59,530 bases of DNA, from IMG/VR virus record IMGVR_UViG_3300030110_001912, positions 1-59,530 of that record; one strand, given 5' to 3'. Positions within the stretch are counted from its first letter, which is position 1, and every line of letters starts with the position of its first letter. The position numbers and the translations under genes were made by a program. Of the stretch, positions 18,110 through 25,676 are shown piece after piece. Origin of the DNA: a virus. The notes under the pieces are model-generated. The model was not told the DNA's origin and ran no database searches. It was given only the letters and a program-made list of their open reading frames with translations.

Positions 18110-19679
18110 AAAAACTATAAAGATTTTTGGACCACCAGGTACTGGAAAGACTTATACTTTAATTGAACGTATCTTAAAAAGATATTTAGCAAAGGGTGTA
18201 CATCCTAATGATATTGCTTACATAAGTTTTACAAACAAAGCGGTCAATGAAGCAGTAGATAGAGCTATTAATACTTTTCCTAATTTTAGTATAAAAGATT
18301 TTGAACGATTTAAAACACTACATAAATATTGTCGTAGATATTTTGAAGAAGAAATATTTGACCCAAAAAACTGTATGATAGATTTTGCATTACAAAGTAA
18401 AATTATTAAAACATCAGATAATCGTTTAGCTGACGATGGCTTTATATATAAAGATTGGTCACTAGGAGTATATGACAAAGCACGAAACACGATGCAAGAT
18501 CCAGTGTTAACGTATAAAAAAGAAACATATAAAAAAGATTCTTTAGAAATATATTTAAGAAAAATATCAACCTATCAACATTACAAAAAAGAAAGCTTCA
18601 TTGATTTTACTGACATGATAGAACGAGCTATCGATGAAGTAGATTTTCCAAAACTTAAATTATTAATATTAGATGAAGCTCAAGACTTTACTCCACTACA
18701 GTGGTCATTGATTTATAAAATGGTAGATAATATAGACCGCATTTATATAGCTGGTGATGATGACCAATCTATTTATTCTTGGAGTGGAGCAGACTCAAAA
18801 TACTTTACGCACTATTTTTCTGGTAGAAAAGTTGTGCTACGACAAACAAAAAGATTTGGACAAGCTATTTATGATTTTTCACAAATTATCCGTAGAGGGA
18901 TTATCGATAGTCTAGATAAAGAATATTATCCGTCTGATAAAGATAGTTATGTAAAACGATATTTAAATTTTAGAGAGATACCATTACATTTAGAAGGAAC
19001 TTGGTACATCTTAGGTAGAGTTAATTCTACAGTAAATGAATTACGCATGATGGCTAAAGATGCTGGCTTGTATTTTGCGGATAATCGAGGTAATAAATCT
19101 TTTGATCAAAAGCAATGGGATGCGATTAAGAGTTGGACTAAAATTGCTAATGGTAAAAGCATCACGAAACACGAAGCAGAAAACATGATGAAATATATTC
19201 GTGAGATAAAAGACAGTTCTTTTCGTTCTGTAAAATTTTGGATTAGTTTATCAGATACCCAAGAGTATGACTTTGATGGATTAATTGATTGGTGTGGTTT
19301 AAACTTAAATGACGATAGTGCTACTAAACCTTGGTACGAAATATTAAAAAGAAATTTTCATCCACCACAAGTTACATACTTTGTAAGACTGTTACAACGA
19401 TATGGTCAGAAAACTTTAGATAAAGAACCACAAATAATTATTGATACTATTCATTCTGTCAAAGGTGGACAAAGTGAAAATGTATTAGTATATAGTCGCA
19501 CTAATTGGATAGCTTCTTTTCAAAACAAAACACCTTTTGAAAAAAGCGAAGAACGAAAAGTTTTTTATGTTGCAGTAACAAGAGCTAAAAAAAGATTACA
19601 CATACTAAGCACTGACCATAAATATAATTATCCGATTGGAGAAAACTATCTTACCTATTTAAGGGAGAAAAAAAAATGA
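18069..19679 (+). CDS. UvrD/Rep-like superfamily 1A helicase
   Basis: A 536-residue SF1A helicase. Motifs in order: GPPGTGKT (21-28), ISFTNKAVNEA (motif Ia region), LILDEAQDFT (motif II, about 198-207), AGDDDQSIYSWSGA (motif III, about 228-241), TIHSVKGGQSENV (motif V, about 460-472) and VAVTRAKKRL (motif VI, about 503-512). It would unwind DNA in the 3' to 5' direction. The gene lies directly after the primase, overlapping its 3' end; no DnaB-type helicase is encoded, so this protein or the SNF2-like one probably serves the replication fork. Confidence 0.92.
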   Translation: MTSLGLQKQKEIHKKTIKIFGPPGTGKTYTLIERILKRYLAKGVHPNDIAYISFTNKAVNEAVDRAINTFPNFSIKDFERFKTLHKYCRRYFEEEIFDPKNCMIDFALQSKIIKTSDNRLADDGFIYKDWSLGVYDKARNTMQDPVLTYKKETYKKDSLEIYLRKISTYQHYKKESFIDFTDMIERAIDEVDFPKLKLLILDEAQDFTPLQWSLIYKMVDNIDRIYIAGDDDQSIYSWSGADSKYFTHYFSGRKVVLRQTKRFGQAIYDFSQIIRRGIIDSLDKEYYPSDKDSYVKRYLNFREIPLHLEGTWYILGRVNSTVNELRMMAKDAGLYFADNRGNKSFDQKQWDAIKSWTKIANGKSITKHEAENMMKYIREIKDSSFRSVKFWISLSDTQEYDFDGLIDWCGLNLNDDSATKPWYEILKRNFHPPQVTYFVRLLQRYGQKTLDKEPQIIIDTIHSVKGGQSENVLVYSRTNWIASFQNKTPFEKSEERKVFYVAVTRAKKRLHILSTDHKYNYPIGENYLTYLREKKK

Positions 19680-19834
19680 AGTGTTACAACTGTGGAACAG
19701 AATTAATATGGGGTGGAGACCATGATTGTGAAGATGATGAGGAGCATGAGATAATGACAAATTTATCTTGTCCAAATTGTGATGCTTTTCATTTAGTGTA
19801 CTGGGGTAAAAAAGAAGATGAAAAAAAAAAATAA
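19676..19834 (+). CDS. Small zinc-ribbon protein
   Basis: A 52-residue protein whose ATG overlaps the upstream stop (ATGA). Two CxxC pairs are visible (CYNC at 3-6 and CPNC at 32-35) separated by an acidic, His-containing stretch, followed by a Lys-rich tail. This is a classic four-cysteine zinc ribbon, often DNA-, RNA- or protein-binding. It begins a chain of tiny overlapping genes after the helicase. The target is unknown. Confidence 0.65.
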   Translation: MKCYNCGTELIWGGDHDCEDDEEHEIMTNLSCPNCDAFHLVYWGKKEDEKKK

Positions 19835-19997
19835 AAAGTATGTAGTGTACGCACAAAAGATTATTTATTACAAAAGAATATCTATAGGTAGAAGTGAAGC
19901 AGAAGTAAGAAGTAAAATGGAAAGGTTAAAAACAAAAGACACTTATGATATAATAGATACAGAGTTTTTTATAAGTGAAATTTTACAGGAGGAGTGA
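19818..19997 (+). CDS. Small hypothetical basic protein
   Basis: A 59-residue protein starting ATG at 19818, overlapping the zinc-ribbon gene by 17 bases. It reads MKKKNKKYVVYAQKIIYYKR then a helical GRSEAEVRSKMERL segment. Predicted beta-beta-alpha, a compact fold resembling small phage regulators. Ends just before the next small frames, with GGAGGAG near its stop that can serve as their ribosome-binding site. The function is unknown. Confidence 0.6.
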   Translation: MKKKNKKYVVYAQKIIYYKRISIGRSEAEVRSKMERLKTKDTYDIIDTEFFISEILQEE

Positions 19998-20005
19998 ATG
20001 AACAT

Positions 20006-20074
20006 ATGGAAATTTTAATAGCTTATACAATTATTAGCACCATTATTGGTTTACAAAACGCAGGATTTTTTTGA
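20006..20074 (+). CDS. Tiny hydrophobic peptide
   Basis: A possible 22-residue gene (MEILIAYTIISTIIGLQNAG) with GGAGGAG about 10 bases upstream and a stop overlapping the next start (TGATG). Nearly the whole peptide could be one membrane helix. Real translation is uncertain because of its length, but the spacing and coupling are gene-like. Confidence 0.35.
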   Translation: MEILIAYTIISTIIGLQNAGFF

Positions 20075-20259
20075 TGGGTAAATTTGAAATTAATTTAAAG
20101 ATGAAGTTTAATACAAGACCTACTAAATTTGAAGTTGAATGTAAATTATTTGAATTGCTTAAAAATGGTTTTACGTTAAAATCAATGGAAGAGAGTGATG
20201 AATACATAACACAAAAACGCATCAAGGAGAAAAAAAATGAGTGTGTGGGAAAAAGGTAG
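20074..20259 (+). CDS. Small hypothetical protein
   Basis: A 61-residue charged protein (MGKFEINLKMKFNTRPTKFE...) starting at the ATG at 20074 coupled to the previous small frame (TGATG). It has a strand-helix pattern and a basic C-terminus that overlaps the next gene by 23 bases. No domain is recognised. Confidence 0.5.
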   Translation: MGKFEINLKMKFNTRPTKFEVECKLFELLKNGFTLKSMEESDEYITQKRIKEKKNECVGKR

Positions 20260-20437
20260 CGACCATTATAAAGAGTTTAAAATACAACCTTCACAATTTA
20301 TTAACAAAAACGAGTTGGGTTTTGCAGAAGGTAATGTGATTAAATATATATGCAGACATAAAAGCAAAGGTAAAAAATCTGATATACAAAAGGCAATACA
20401 TTATTGTGAAATGATAATAGAAAGGGATTATGAATAA
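20237..20437 (+). CDS. DUF3310-like small phage protein
   Basis: A 66-residue protein containing HYKEFKIQPSQFI, NELGFAEGNVIKYICRH and a following KAIHYCEMII helix. This order (HY-x-x-F/G-IQP-x-x-F, L-x-F-x-x-GNVIKYI-x-RH-K, KAI-x-Y) is the pattern of the DUF3310 family found in many phages, sometimes fused to nucleotide kinases. Preceded by AAGGAGAAA. The exact function is unknown; a role in nucleotide metabolism has been suggested for the family from context. It overlaps the next start by one base. Confidence 0.8.
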   Translation: MSVWEKGSDHYKEFKIQPSQFINKNELGFAEGNVIKYICRHKSKGKKSDIQKAIHYCEMIIERDYE

Positions 20438-20661
20438 TGTGGGTAAATAATAATGCAACATCTTCAAGAGGTGTAGAATATAGGGATGGTAATACTAGGA
20501 CTGTGTTAAAAGTTTTCATGCCTATGATTCCAAGAACTGAATTTGGCACATATGTTGTTATAAATAAGAGAGGTAAAATAGTTGAGATAAGAACAATAGC
20601 ACAATATATTATTGAAAAACACATGGAGTGGCACAATGAGTTATTTAAAGGTGAAAAATAA
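20437..20661 (+). CDS. Small hypothetical protein
   Basis: A 74-residue protein starting at a TAATG overlap with the DUF3310-like gene. Predicted mixed alpha/beta with an amphipathic C-terminal helix (IAQYIIEKHMEWHNELF). No family is recognised; the position suggests early expression with the replication genes. Confidence 0.55.
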   Translation: MWVNNNATSSRGVEYRDGNTRTVLKVFMPMIPRTEFGTYVVINKRGKIVEIRTIAQYIIEKHMEWHNELFKGEK

Positions 20662-20665
20662 TATT

Positions 20666-20833
20666 ATGAGTAAAAAAATAAAAAAATATCATCATCCTAT
20701 TTTAATTATGGAAAACTCACCAAAGTGGTTTGCAGATGAGAAAGGTAAATTACATTTATCAGATATAACAAAAAAAGAAATGGAACAAACTAAAAAAACA
20801 CAAGAGATGTTGTTAAAGTTGTATAAAAAATGA
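20666..20833 (+). CDS. Small hypothetical protein
   Basis: A 55-residue protein beginning MSKKIKKYHHPILIMENSPK at 20666; the longer frame from 20612 would run inside the upstream gene. Lys-rich, with a helical C-terminus (KKEMEQTKKTQEMLLKLYKK). A weak AGGTG site precedes it. Its stop overlaps the start of the oxygenase-like gene by four bases (ATGA). The function is unknown. Confidence 0.5.
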   Translation: MSKKIKKYHHPILIMENSPKWFADEKGKLHLSDITKKEMEQTKKTQEMLLKLYKK

Positions 20834-21441
20834 ATGTTTTTAAATGCAAAGTTTCAGATGATGTTTTTGACAAACTAAAACAAAAAATATCTAAAGTTGC
20901 AGAAGAGGATTTTTACGGAAAAGATTTAGCTGGTAATATTAAAAAAGAATACAGTTTAAATGTAGACTTTCCAGAGTTAAATAGTTTTTTAATTGGTAAT
21001 ATAAATTCTTTTGCACCATTAGAGGAATATGTAAAAAAAATTGTGAAACAATATTTGCAAGATGATAATTTGACAGTTGAACTACATCTATACAATTTGT
21101 GGGTAAACCTGATGGCACAAAATGAATTTAATCCTTTGCATATACATGAAGGAGTTTTTTCATTTATTATTTTTATAAGTATTCCATATGATATTGAAGA
21201 AATGAGAAAAAGTTCTCCTGGTATTAGAAGTAATTCTAATGTATCTGGTGCTTTAGAATTTGTTAAAGGCAATAGCGATAGTATTAACGATTTAACATCA
21301 TTACAAATACACGCAGATAAAACTTGGGAAAAACAATGTTTAATATTTCCATCTAGTTTAAATCATTGTGTTTATCCGTTTTACAATACAGAAGAATACA
21401 GAATTACAGTGTCTGGCAATTTAGCTTTAAAAAAGAAATGA
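20830..21441 (+). CDS. Putative 2OG-Fe(II) oxygenase, early-region copy
   Basis: A 203-residue protein with the double-stranded beta-helix pattern of phage 2OG-Fe(II) dioxygenases of the TIGR02466/PF13759 type: NLWVNLMAQNEFNPLHIHEG (His104 and His106), a hydrophobic strand, then CLIFPSSLNHCVYPF (distal His179) and YRITVSGN (Arg191, for the 2OG carboxylate). It would hydroxylate an unknown substrate using iron, oxygen and 2-oxoglutarate. It is the only one of seven such genes located in the replication block, just before the polymerase. Assignment of the second iron ligand is less certain than the family. Confidence 0.65.
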   Translation: MNVFKCKVSDDVFDKLKQKISKVAEEDFYGKDLAGNIKKEYSLNVDFPELNSFLIGNINSFAPLEEYVKKIVKQYLQDDNLTVELHLYNLWVNLMAQNEFNPLHIHEGVFSFIIFISIPYDIEEMRKSSPGIRSNSNVSGALEFVKGNSDSINDLTSLQIHADKTWEKQCLIFPSSLNHCVYPFYNTEEYRITVSGNLALKKK

Positions 21442-21448
21442 GAGTTTT

Positions 21449-23308
21449 ATGCAATTAGTTTTTCCCTTACAAAATAAAACCATGTGGTCACCACCTACAG
21501 AGTATGTTGATTTATCGGATTGTGATGAGATAGCGATAGATTTAGAAACAAGAGATGATGGTATTAATAATGGTTTAGGAGCTGGTTGGGCATTGGGTAA
21601 AGGTGAGATTATTGGTTTTGCAGTTACCTCGAAACATGGTAGTTTCTACTATCCTTTTGGACATTTAGGTGGCGGTAATCTTATTAAAGAACAAGTCTTA
21701 CGATACATGAAGGATGTTTGTGATTTACCTTGTCGTAAAATATTTCATAATGCTCCTTATGATGTAGGGTGGTTGCAAGCATATGGTATATCGGTTCAAG
21801 GTGAAATTGTAGATACAATGATTGCTGGTTGTTTAATTGATGAGAACAGATTTAGTTATTCCTTAAACGCATTAGCAAAAGAATATTTAGGTGAGATAAA
21901 AGCCGAACAAGGTTTAAGAGATTCTGCTTTGTTATATGGAGTAGATCCTAAAAACGAAATGTGGAAACTACCTTCTGAGCACGTTGGACATTATGCCGAA
22001 CAAGATAGCAAACTTACCTATAATTTATGGCAACGATTTAAACACGAAATTGTAAAACAAAACTTAACAACTATTTGGGAACTGGAACGAGATCTATTAC
22101 CGCATTTAATTGAAATGAGAAGTAGAGGTATACGAGTAAATACAGAAGGTGCAGAAAAATTAAAAATAGATTTTAAACAAAAAGAAAAAACTACATTACA
22201 CAACATAAAAAAGTTAGTTGGTAAAGATGTAGATATATGGGCAGCGAGAAGTATTGCTACAGCTTACGATACATTAGGTATTGAATATCCTAAAACAGTA
22301 AAGACTAAAGAACCAAGTTTCACGCAACAATGGTTAAACGATGATGCTAACGATATTTCAAAATTAATAGTACAAGCAAGAGAACTAAATAAATTTCATA
22401 ATACTTTTATTAATAGTATTTTAAAATACACACACAAGGGTCGAATACATGCAGAGATAAATCAACTACGAGGAAACAATGGTGGCACAGTAAGTGGTCG
22501 ATTATCTATGAGTAATCCAAACTTACAACAACTGCCAGCTCGTAATAAAGAATTTGGTAATTTAATACGAGGATTATTTTTACCAGAAGAAGGAGAGAAG
22601 TGGGTTGCATTAGACTACTCGCAACAAGAACCAAGGGTCGCTGTTCATTATAGTTTAGCTTTAGACTTTGACGGAGCAGAGGAGATAGCCAAAGCATATG
22701 ACAGTGGTGATGGAGATTTTCACCAATCAGTAGCAGACTTATGTGGTATTGATAGAAAGAGTGCTAAAAGTATTTCATTAGGTTTAATGTATGGTATGGG
22801 CAAAAATAAATTAGCTAATATGTTAGGTTTAACTTTTGATGAAGCAAGTTCTCTTATAGATAAGTATAATCGCAAAGCACCATTTTTAAAAATGCTATCA
22901 GATAAATGTATGGATAAAGCACAAAACGAAGGAGTGATACGAACTAAGTTGGGAAGAAAATGTCGTTTTGATTTATTTGAACCAAAAGATTTTGGAATAC
23001 ACCAAGCAGAAAAATTTGAAAATGCTAGTGCAAAGTACGGTGCAAAAAATATTAAACGAGCTTACACTTACAAAAGTCTTAATCGTTTGATACAAGGAAC
23101 AAGTGCAGATTCTACAAAGAAAGCAATGTTGGATTGTGCAACCTTGGGTCACTTGCCATTGTTACAAGTTCACGATGAATTGTGTTTCAGTATTAAAGAT
23201 AAAAAAGATATTGAGATTATAAAAACCACTATGGAAAACTGTGTAGAGTTTTTAGTTCCTATGAAAGTAGATGTGGCAATTGGTGATAATTTTGGTGAAA
23301 CAATTTAA
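21449..23308 (+). CDS. polA: Family A DNA polymerase with 3'-5' exonuclease
   Basis: A 619-residue replicative polymerase. N-terminal proofreading domain: AIDLETRDD (about 29-37, ExoI), FHNAPYDVGW (about 99-108, ExoII) and HYAEQDSKLTY (ExoIII region). Polymerase motifs: ALDYSQQEPR (motif A, catalytic Asp about 388), RKSAKSISLGLMYGMG (motif B, about 435-450) and LLQVHDEL (motif C, about 571-578). There is no 5' nuclease domain, as in most phage PolA. In motif B the position equal to E. coli Phe762 is leucine (residue 444, codon at 22778). Follows the oxygenase gene by 7 bases and ends the main replication series. Confidence 0.95.
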   Translation: MQLVFPLQNKTMWSPPTEYVDLSDCDEIAIDLETRDDGINNGLGAGWALGKGEIIGFAVTSKHGSFYYPFGHLGGGNLIKEQVLRYMKDVCDLPCRKIFHNAPYDVGWLQAYGISVQGEIVDTMIAGCLIDENRFSYSLNALAKEYLGEIKAEQGLRDSALLYGVDPKNEMWKLPSEHVGHYAEQDSKLTYNLWQRFKHEIVKQNLTTIWELERDLLPHLIEMRSRGIRVNTEGAEKLKIDFKQKEKTTLHNIKKLVGKDVDIWAARSIATAYDTLGIEYPKTVKTKEPSFTQQWLNDDANDISKLIVQARELNKFHNTFINSILKYTHKGRIHAEINQLRGNNGGTVSGRLSMSNPNLQQLPARNKEFGNLIRGLFLPEEGEKWVALDYSQQEPRVAVHYSLALDFDGAEEIAKAYDSGDGDFHQSVADLCGIDRKSAKSISLGLMYGMGKNKLANMLGLTFDEASSLIDKYNRKAPFLKMLSDKCMDKAQNEGVIRTKLGRKCRFDLFEPKDFGIHQAEKFENASAKYGAKNIKRAYTYKSLNRLIQGTSADSTKKAMLDCATLGHLPLLQVHDELCFSIKDKKDIEIIKTTMENCVEFLVPMKVDVAIGDNFGETI

Positions 23309-23314
23309 TATTTC

Positions 23315-23343
23315 TTGACATATTATGCAATATCACATATTTA
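23315..23343 (+). promoter_or_regulatory. Putative sigma70-type promoter
   Basis: TTGACA (23315-23320), 17-base spacer, TATTTA (23338-23343). A perfect -35 but poor -10. It lies directly after the polymerase stop and could drive the RHH-like and methyltransferase genes. Confidence 0.45.
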
Positions 23344-23350
23344 ATAAGAC

Positions 23351-23428
23351 ATGACAAAAATATTATTAATAACTATTTTTGGTGCGAATACAATCGTTTG
23401 GTTGTATTTAATATTGTTAACTTTATAG
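23351..23428 (+). CDS. Tiny membrane peptide
   Basis: A possible 25-residue peptide (MTKILLITIFGANTIVWLYL...) ending at TAG 23428, almost entirely hydrophobic and long enough for one membrane helix. No ribosome-binding site is evident, and the predicted promoter leaves almost no leader, so translation is uncertain. It fills most of the gap between the polymerase and the RHH-like gene. Confidence 0.3.
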   Translation: MTKILLITIFGANTIVWLYLILLTL

Positions 23429-23437
23429 GAGATTATA

Positions 23438-23635
23438 ATGGACACTACTAAATGGAGAACAGTGGCAATTCGTGTAAATGATTATAAGATATTAAAAGGT
23501 TTATGTGAAAAGAAATACCGCAATCCAGCTTCAATGATTGGTAAATTAGTAAATGATTATATTATTTACTTATCTAAAAAAGAACAGATAAAATTAGACA
23601 AACTTAAAAAACAGTTAATGGATGGACAAAAGTAA
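23438..23635 (+). CDS. Putative ribbon-helix-helix DNA-binding protein
   Basis: A 65-residue protein: a basic N-terminal strand (WRTVAIRVNDY) followed by two helices (KILKGLCEKKY and ASMIGKLVNDYIIYL), the order and spacing of an Arc/MetJ-type ribbon-helix-helix dimer. A basic C-terminal helix follows. Preceded by AGGAG. It directly precedes the cytosine methyltransferase and may regulate this operon; that is an inference from the fold and position. Confidence 0.5.
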   Translation: MDTTKWRTVAIRVNDYKILKGLCEKKYRNPASMIGKLVNDYIIYLSKKEQIKLDKLKKQLMDGQK

Positions 23636-24877
23636 GTGTTAAATTACTTATCAATATGTAGCGGAATAGAATCATGTAGTGTTGCATGGGATCCACTGGG
23701 TTGGAAACCTTTGGGTTTTTCTGAGATTGAAGAGTTCCGTTCTGCTGTGTTACAATATCATTATCCAGAGGTAAAAAATTATGGCGACTTCACGAAAATC
23801 ACAAAAGAAACAATCGGAACAAGACCAGATGTCCTTGTGGGGGGAACCCCTTGTGCAACCTTTAGCATCGCTGGACTTAGAAAAGGGTTTGAAGAAGATA
23901 GAGGAAACCTCGCACTTGAGTTTATTAGGCTTATTGATAGAGTTAGACCCACATGGATCATCTGGGAGAATGTGCCCGGCATCTTGTCATCAAACGAAGG
24001 AAAAGATCTTGGAACCTTTCTCGGAGCATTGGCAGAACTCAGGTATGGGTTCGCCTATAGGGTTCTTGACACTCAATATGTCAGAACAAGTCGCTTTCCA
24101 AGAGCCCTCCCACAAAGAAGAAGGCGTATCTTCGTTGTCGGACATATTAGAGACTGGAGATGTCCAGCAAAGGTATTATTTGACCAAGAACCAATGCAAG
24201 AAAATCCTTATCCGAGCAGAACAAAGAGACAAAGAGTTGCCAAAGAATTTACAAATCGCATTAGAAGAAGAGGTGACTACGTAGAGGATGATGTATCATC
24301 GACTATCTGTGCTAGAGATTATAAGTCTGCTACTGATTTAGTTGTTGAACAAGATACCTATACAAGAGTAAGTAATTTTGTTGAGGATGGATATAAGGAG
24401 GATGATAAAGCTTCTACATTATTAGCTAGAGATTATAAAGATATTACTGACTTAGTGGTAGTTAGAGATAATCATACTAAAAGTAATGGTAAACCTTGGA
24501 GTGAAGAAGATGTATCCTTTACATTGACTGCTGGAGATATACCAGCTGTTACTGTATTAGAAACCTCGACTCCAGATAAAACTGCTAGAGTATATAAAGA
24601 TGAGGTGTCCCCAACTTTGACTGCTATGACTGGTGGTAATAGACAACCAATAGTTTTTGGTAATCGAGTGAAGAAAATTAGAAGATTGACTCCTATTGAA
24701 TGTGAAAGGTTACAAGGTTTTCCAGATAATTATACACAAGTGCCCTATCGAGGTAAGCCAAAAGAAGAAGCTCCAGTGTCAAGAAGATATGAAGCTTGTG
24801 GCAGAGCTATGTCTATCAATGTTATGGAATGGTTAGGAACTAGAATACAAAAGGTACATGAAAATGAAAATAAATAA
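23636..24877 (+). CDS. C5-cytosine DNA methyltransferase
   Basis: A 413-residue enzyme starting GTG at 23636, directly after the previous stop. Motifs: SICSGIESCSVAW (motif I, SAM binding), GGTPCATFS with catalytic Cys73 (motif IV), WENVPG (motif VI, 110-115), PQRRRRIF (motif VIII, 159-166), then a target-recognition segment of about 150 residues with three spaced S-x-T-x-x-A repeats (SSTICARDY, ASTLLARDY, SPTLTAM), then ERLQGFPDNY and GRAMSINVMEWLG (motifs IX-X). It methylates cytosine in an unknown sequence, probably to protect phage DNA. Residues 49-216 are overprinted by another reading frame and there the sequence is visibly GC-richer than the rest of the gene. Confidence 0.92.
   Translation: MLNYLSICSGIESCSVAWDPLGWKPLGFSEIEEFRSAVLQYHYPEVKNYGDFTKITKETIGTRPDVLVGGTPCATFSIAGLRKGFEEDRGNLALEFIRLIDRVRPTWIIWENVPGILSSNEGKDLGTFLGALAELRYGFAYRVLDTQYVRTSRFPRALPQRRRRIFVVGHIRDWRCPAKVLFDQEPMQENPYPSRTKRQRVAKEFTNRIRRRGDYVEDDVSSTICARDYKSATDLVVEQDTYTRVSNFVEDGYKEDDKASTLLARDYKDITDLVVVRDNHTKSNGKPWSEEDVSFTLTAGDIPAVTVLETSTPDKTARVYKDEVSPTLTAMTGGNRQPIVFGNRVKKIRRLTPIECERLQGFPDNYTQVPYRGKPKEEAPVSRRYEACGRAMSINVMEWLGTRIQKVHENENK
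23781..24284 (+). CDS. Overprinted conserved phage protein inside the cytosine methyltransferase gene
   Basis: A 167-residue frame lying wholly within the methyltransferase gene in the +1 frame. It has its own ATG with AGAGGT about 7 bases upstream. The translation contains MSLWGEPLVQPLASLDLEKG, then SSGRMCPASCH (60-70), NSGMGSP (86-92), SLSDILETG (118-126), RYYLTKNQCKKILIRAEQR (131-149) and ELPKNLQIALEEE. From memory, the same order of blocks (LW, SGK-x-x-PxSC, SGMGSPTE, SLSDVLETGDVPQRYYLS, CxGILRRAEKRGKxLP) recurs in phage proteins encoded with this methyltransferase subfamily. Exactly this stretch uses codons such as CTC, CCC and GGG that its neighbours avoid, as two-frame constraint would produce. 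The function is unknown. Confidence 0.75.
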   Translation: MATSRKSQKKQSEQDQMSLWGEPLVQPLASLDLEKGLKKIEETSHLSLLGLLIELDPHGSSGRMCPASCHQTKEKILEPFSEHWQNSGMGSPIGFLTLNMSEQVAFQEPSHKEEGVSSLSDILETGDVQQRYYLTKNQCKKILIRAEQRDKELPKNLQIALEEEVTT

Positions 24878-25676
24878 AATATTAGAAAACGAAATACAAA
24901 AAGTATCCAAAGATAATTCAGTAGCGGTATTATTATCTGGGGGTGTAGACAGTCTAAGTATAGCTTTTGCTTTACATAATTTAGGAAAGCAAATAAACGC
25001 ATATAGTTTTAAATTAGATAATTGTAAAAATTACGATAGTGATAAAGCAGAAGAAGTTTGTGACATTTTTAATTGGAATTATAAATGTAAAGTTGTGCCG
25101 ACAGACAATATTCATAAAGACTTTTTTACTTTAGCTAAAGATTATGATTGTAAGAAAAAAACACATTTTACTTGTGTATATCCATTTATGTATTTGTATC
25201 CAGAAATTTATGAACAAGAAGTTTTTAGTGGATGGGGAGCTGATGGTTACTATGGTATTTCTAAAAAAGCTATATTAAACTTTAAATATCCAAAATCTAA
25301 ATTTGATGAGTTTAGAGATAATTATTTTTTACCTAAAAATAGTGCTGGTTATTTATGGCATAAAAAAGTATCTAATAAACATAACAAAAAATTTTATGCA
25401 CCTTACTTAACAGATGCAGTAAAAAAGTTTTTTTATGATAAAGATTGGGATGAACTTAATAAACCTTTTCAAAAACATCATGTAGTAAATAGTTATAAAG
25501 AATTTACAAAGTTTAAGTTTAAAAAACATTTAAACTTACAAATAGGATCTGGTATAAATAATTTATTTGAAACTTTGTTAAACAATGGTGATATAAATAT
25601 AAACTTTAAATACAAATCTGTAAGTGGTTTTTGCCAATACTGGGGTAATAAAGAGATACATAATGGGAATATTTGA
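24858..25676 (+). CDS. Asparagine-synthase-like PP-loop ATP pyrophosphatase
   Basis: A 272-residue protein with the PP-loop SGGVDS at 27-32 (N-type ATP pyrophosphatase fold) and FSGWGADGYYG at about 120-130, which matches the SGEGADE-x-x-GGY motif of asparagine synthetase. The N-terminal glutaminase domain of AsnB is absent, so it would need free ammonia or another amine donor, or act on a different substrate. It overlaps the methyltransferase end by 20 bases, so the two are probably co-translated. A role in nucleobase or small-molecule amidation linked to DNA modification is possible but unproven. ATG at 24864 is an alternative start. Confidence 0.7.
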   Translation: MKMKINKILENEIQKVSKDNSVAVLLSGGVDSLSIAFALHNLGKQINAYSFKLDNCKNYDSDKAEEVCDIFNWNYKCKVVPTDNIHKDFFTLAKDYDCKKKTHFTCVYPFMYLYPEIYEQEVFSGWGADGYYGISKKAILNFKYPKSKFDEFRDNYFLPKNSAGYLWHKKVSNKHNKKFYAPYLTDAVKKFFYDKDWDELNKPFQKHHVVNSYKEFTKFKFKKHLNLQIGSGINNLFETLLNNGDININFKYKSVSGFCQYWGNKEIHNGNI

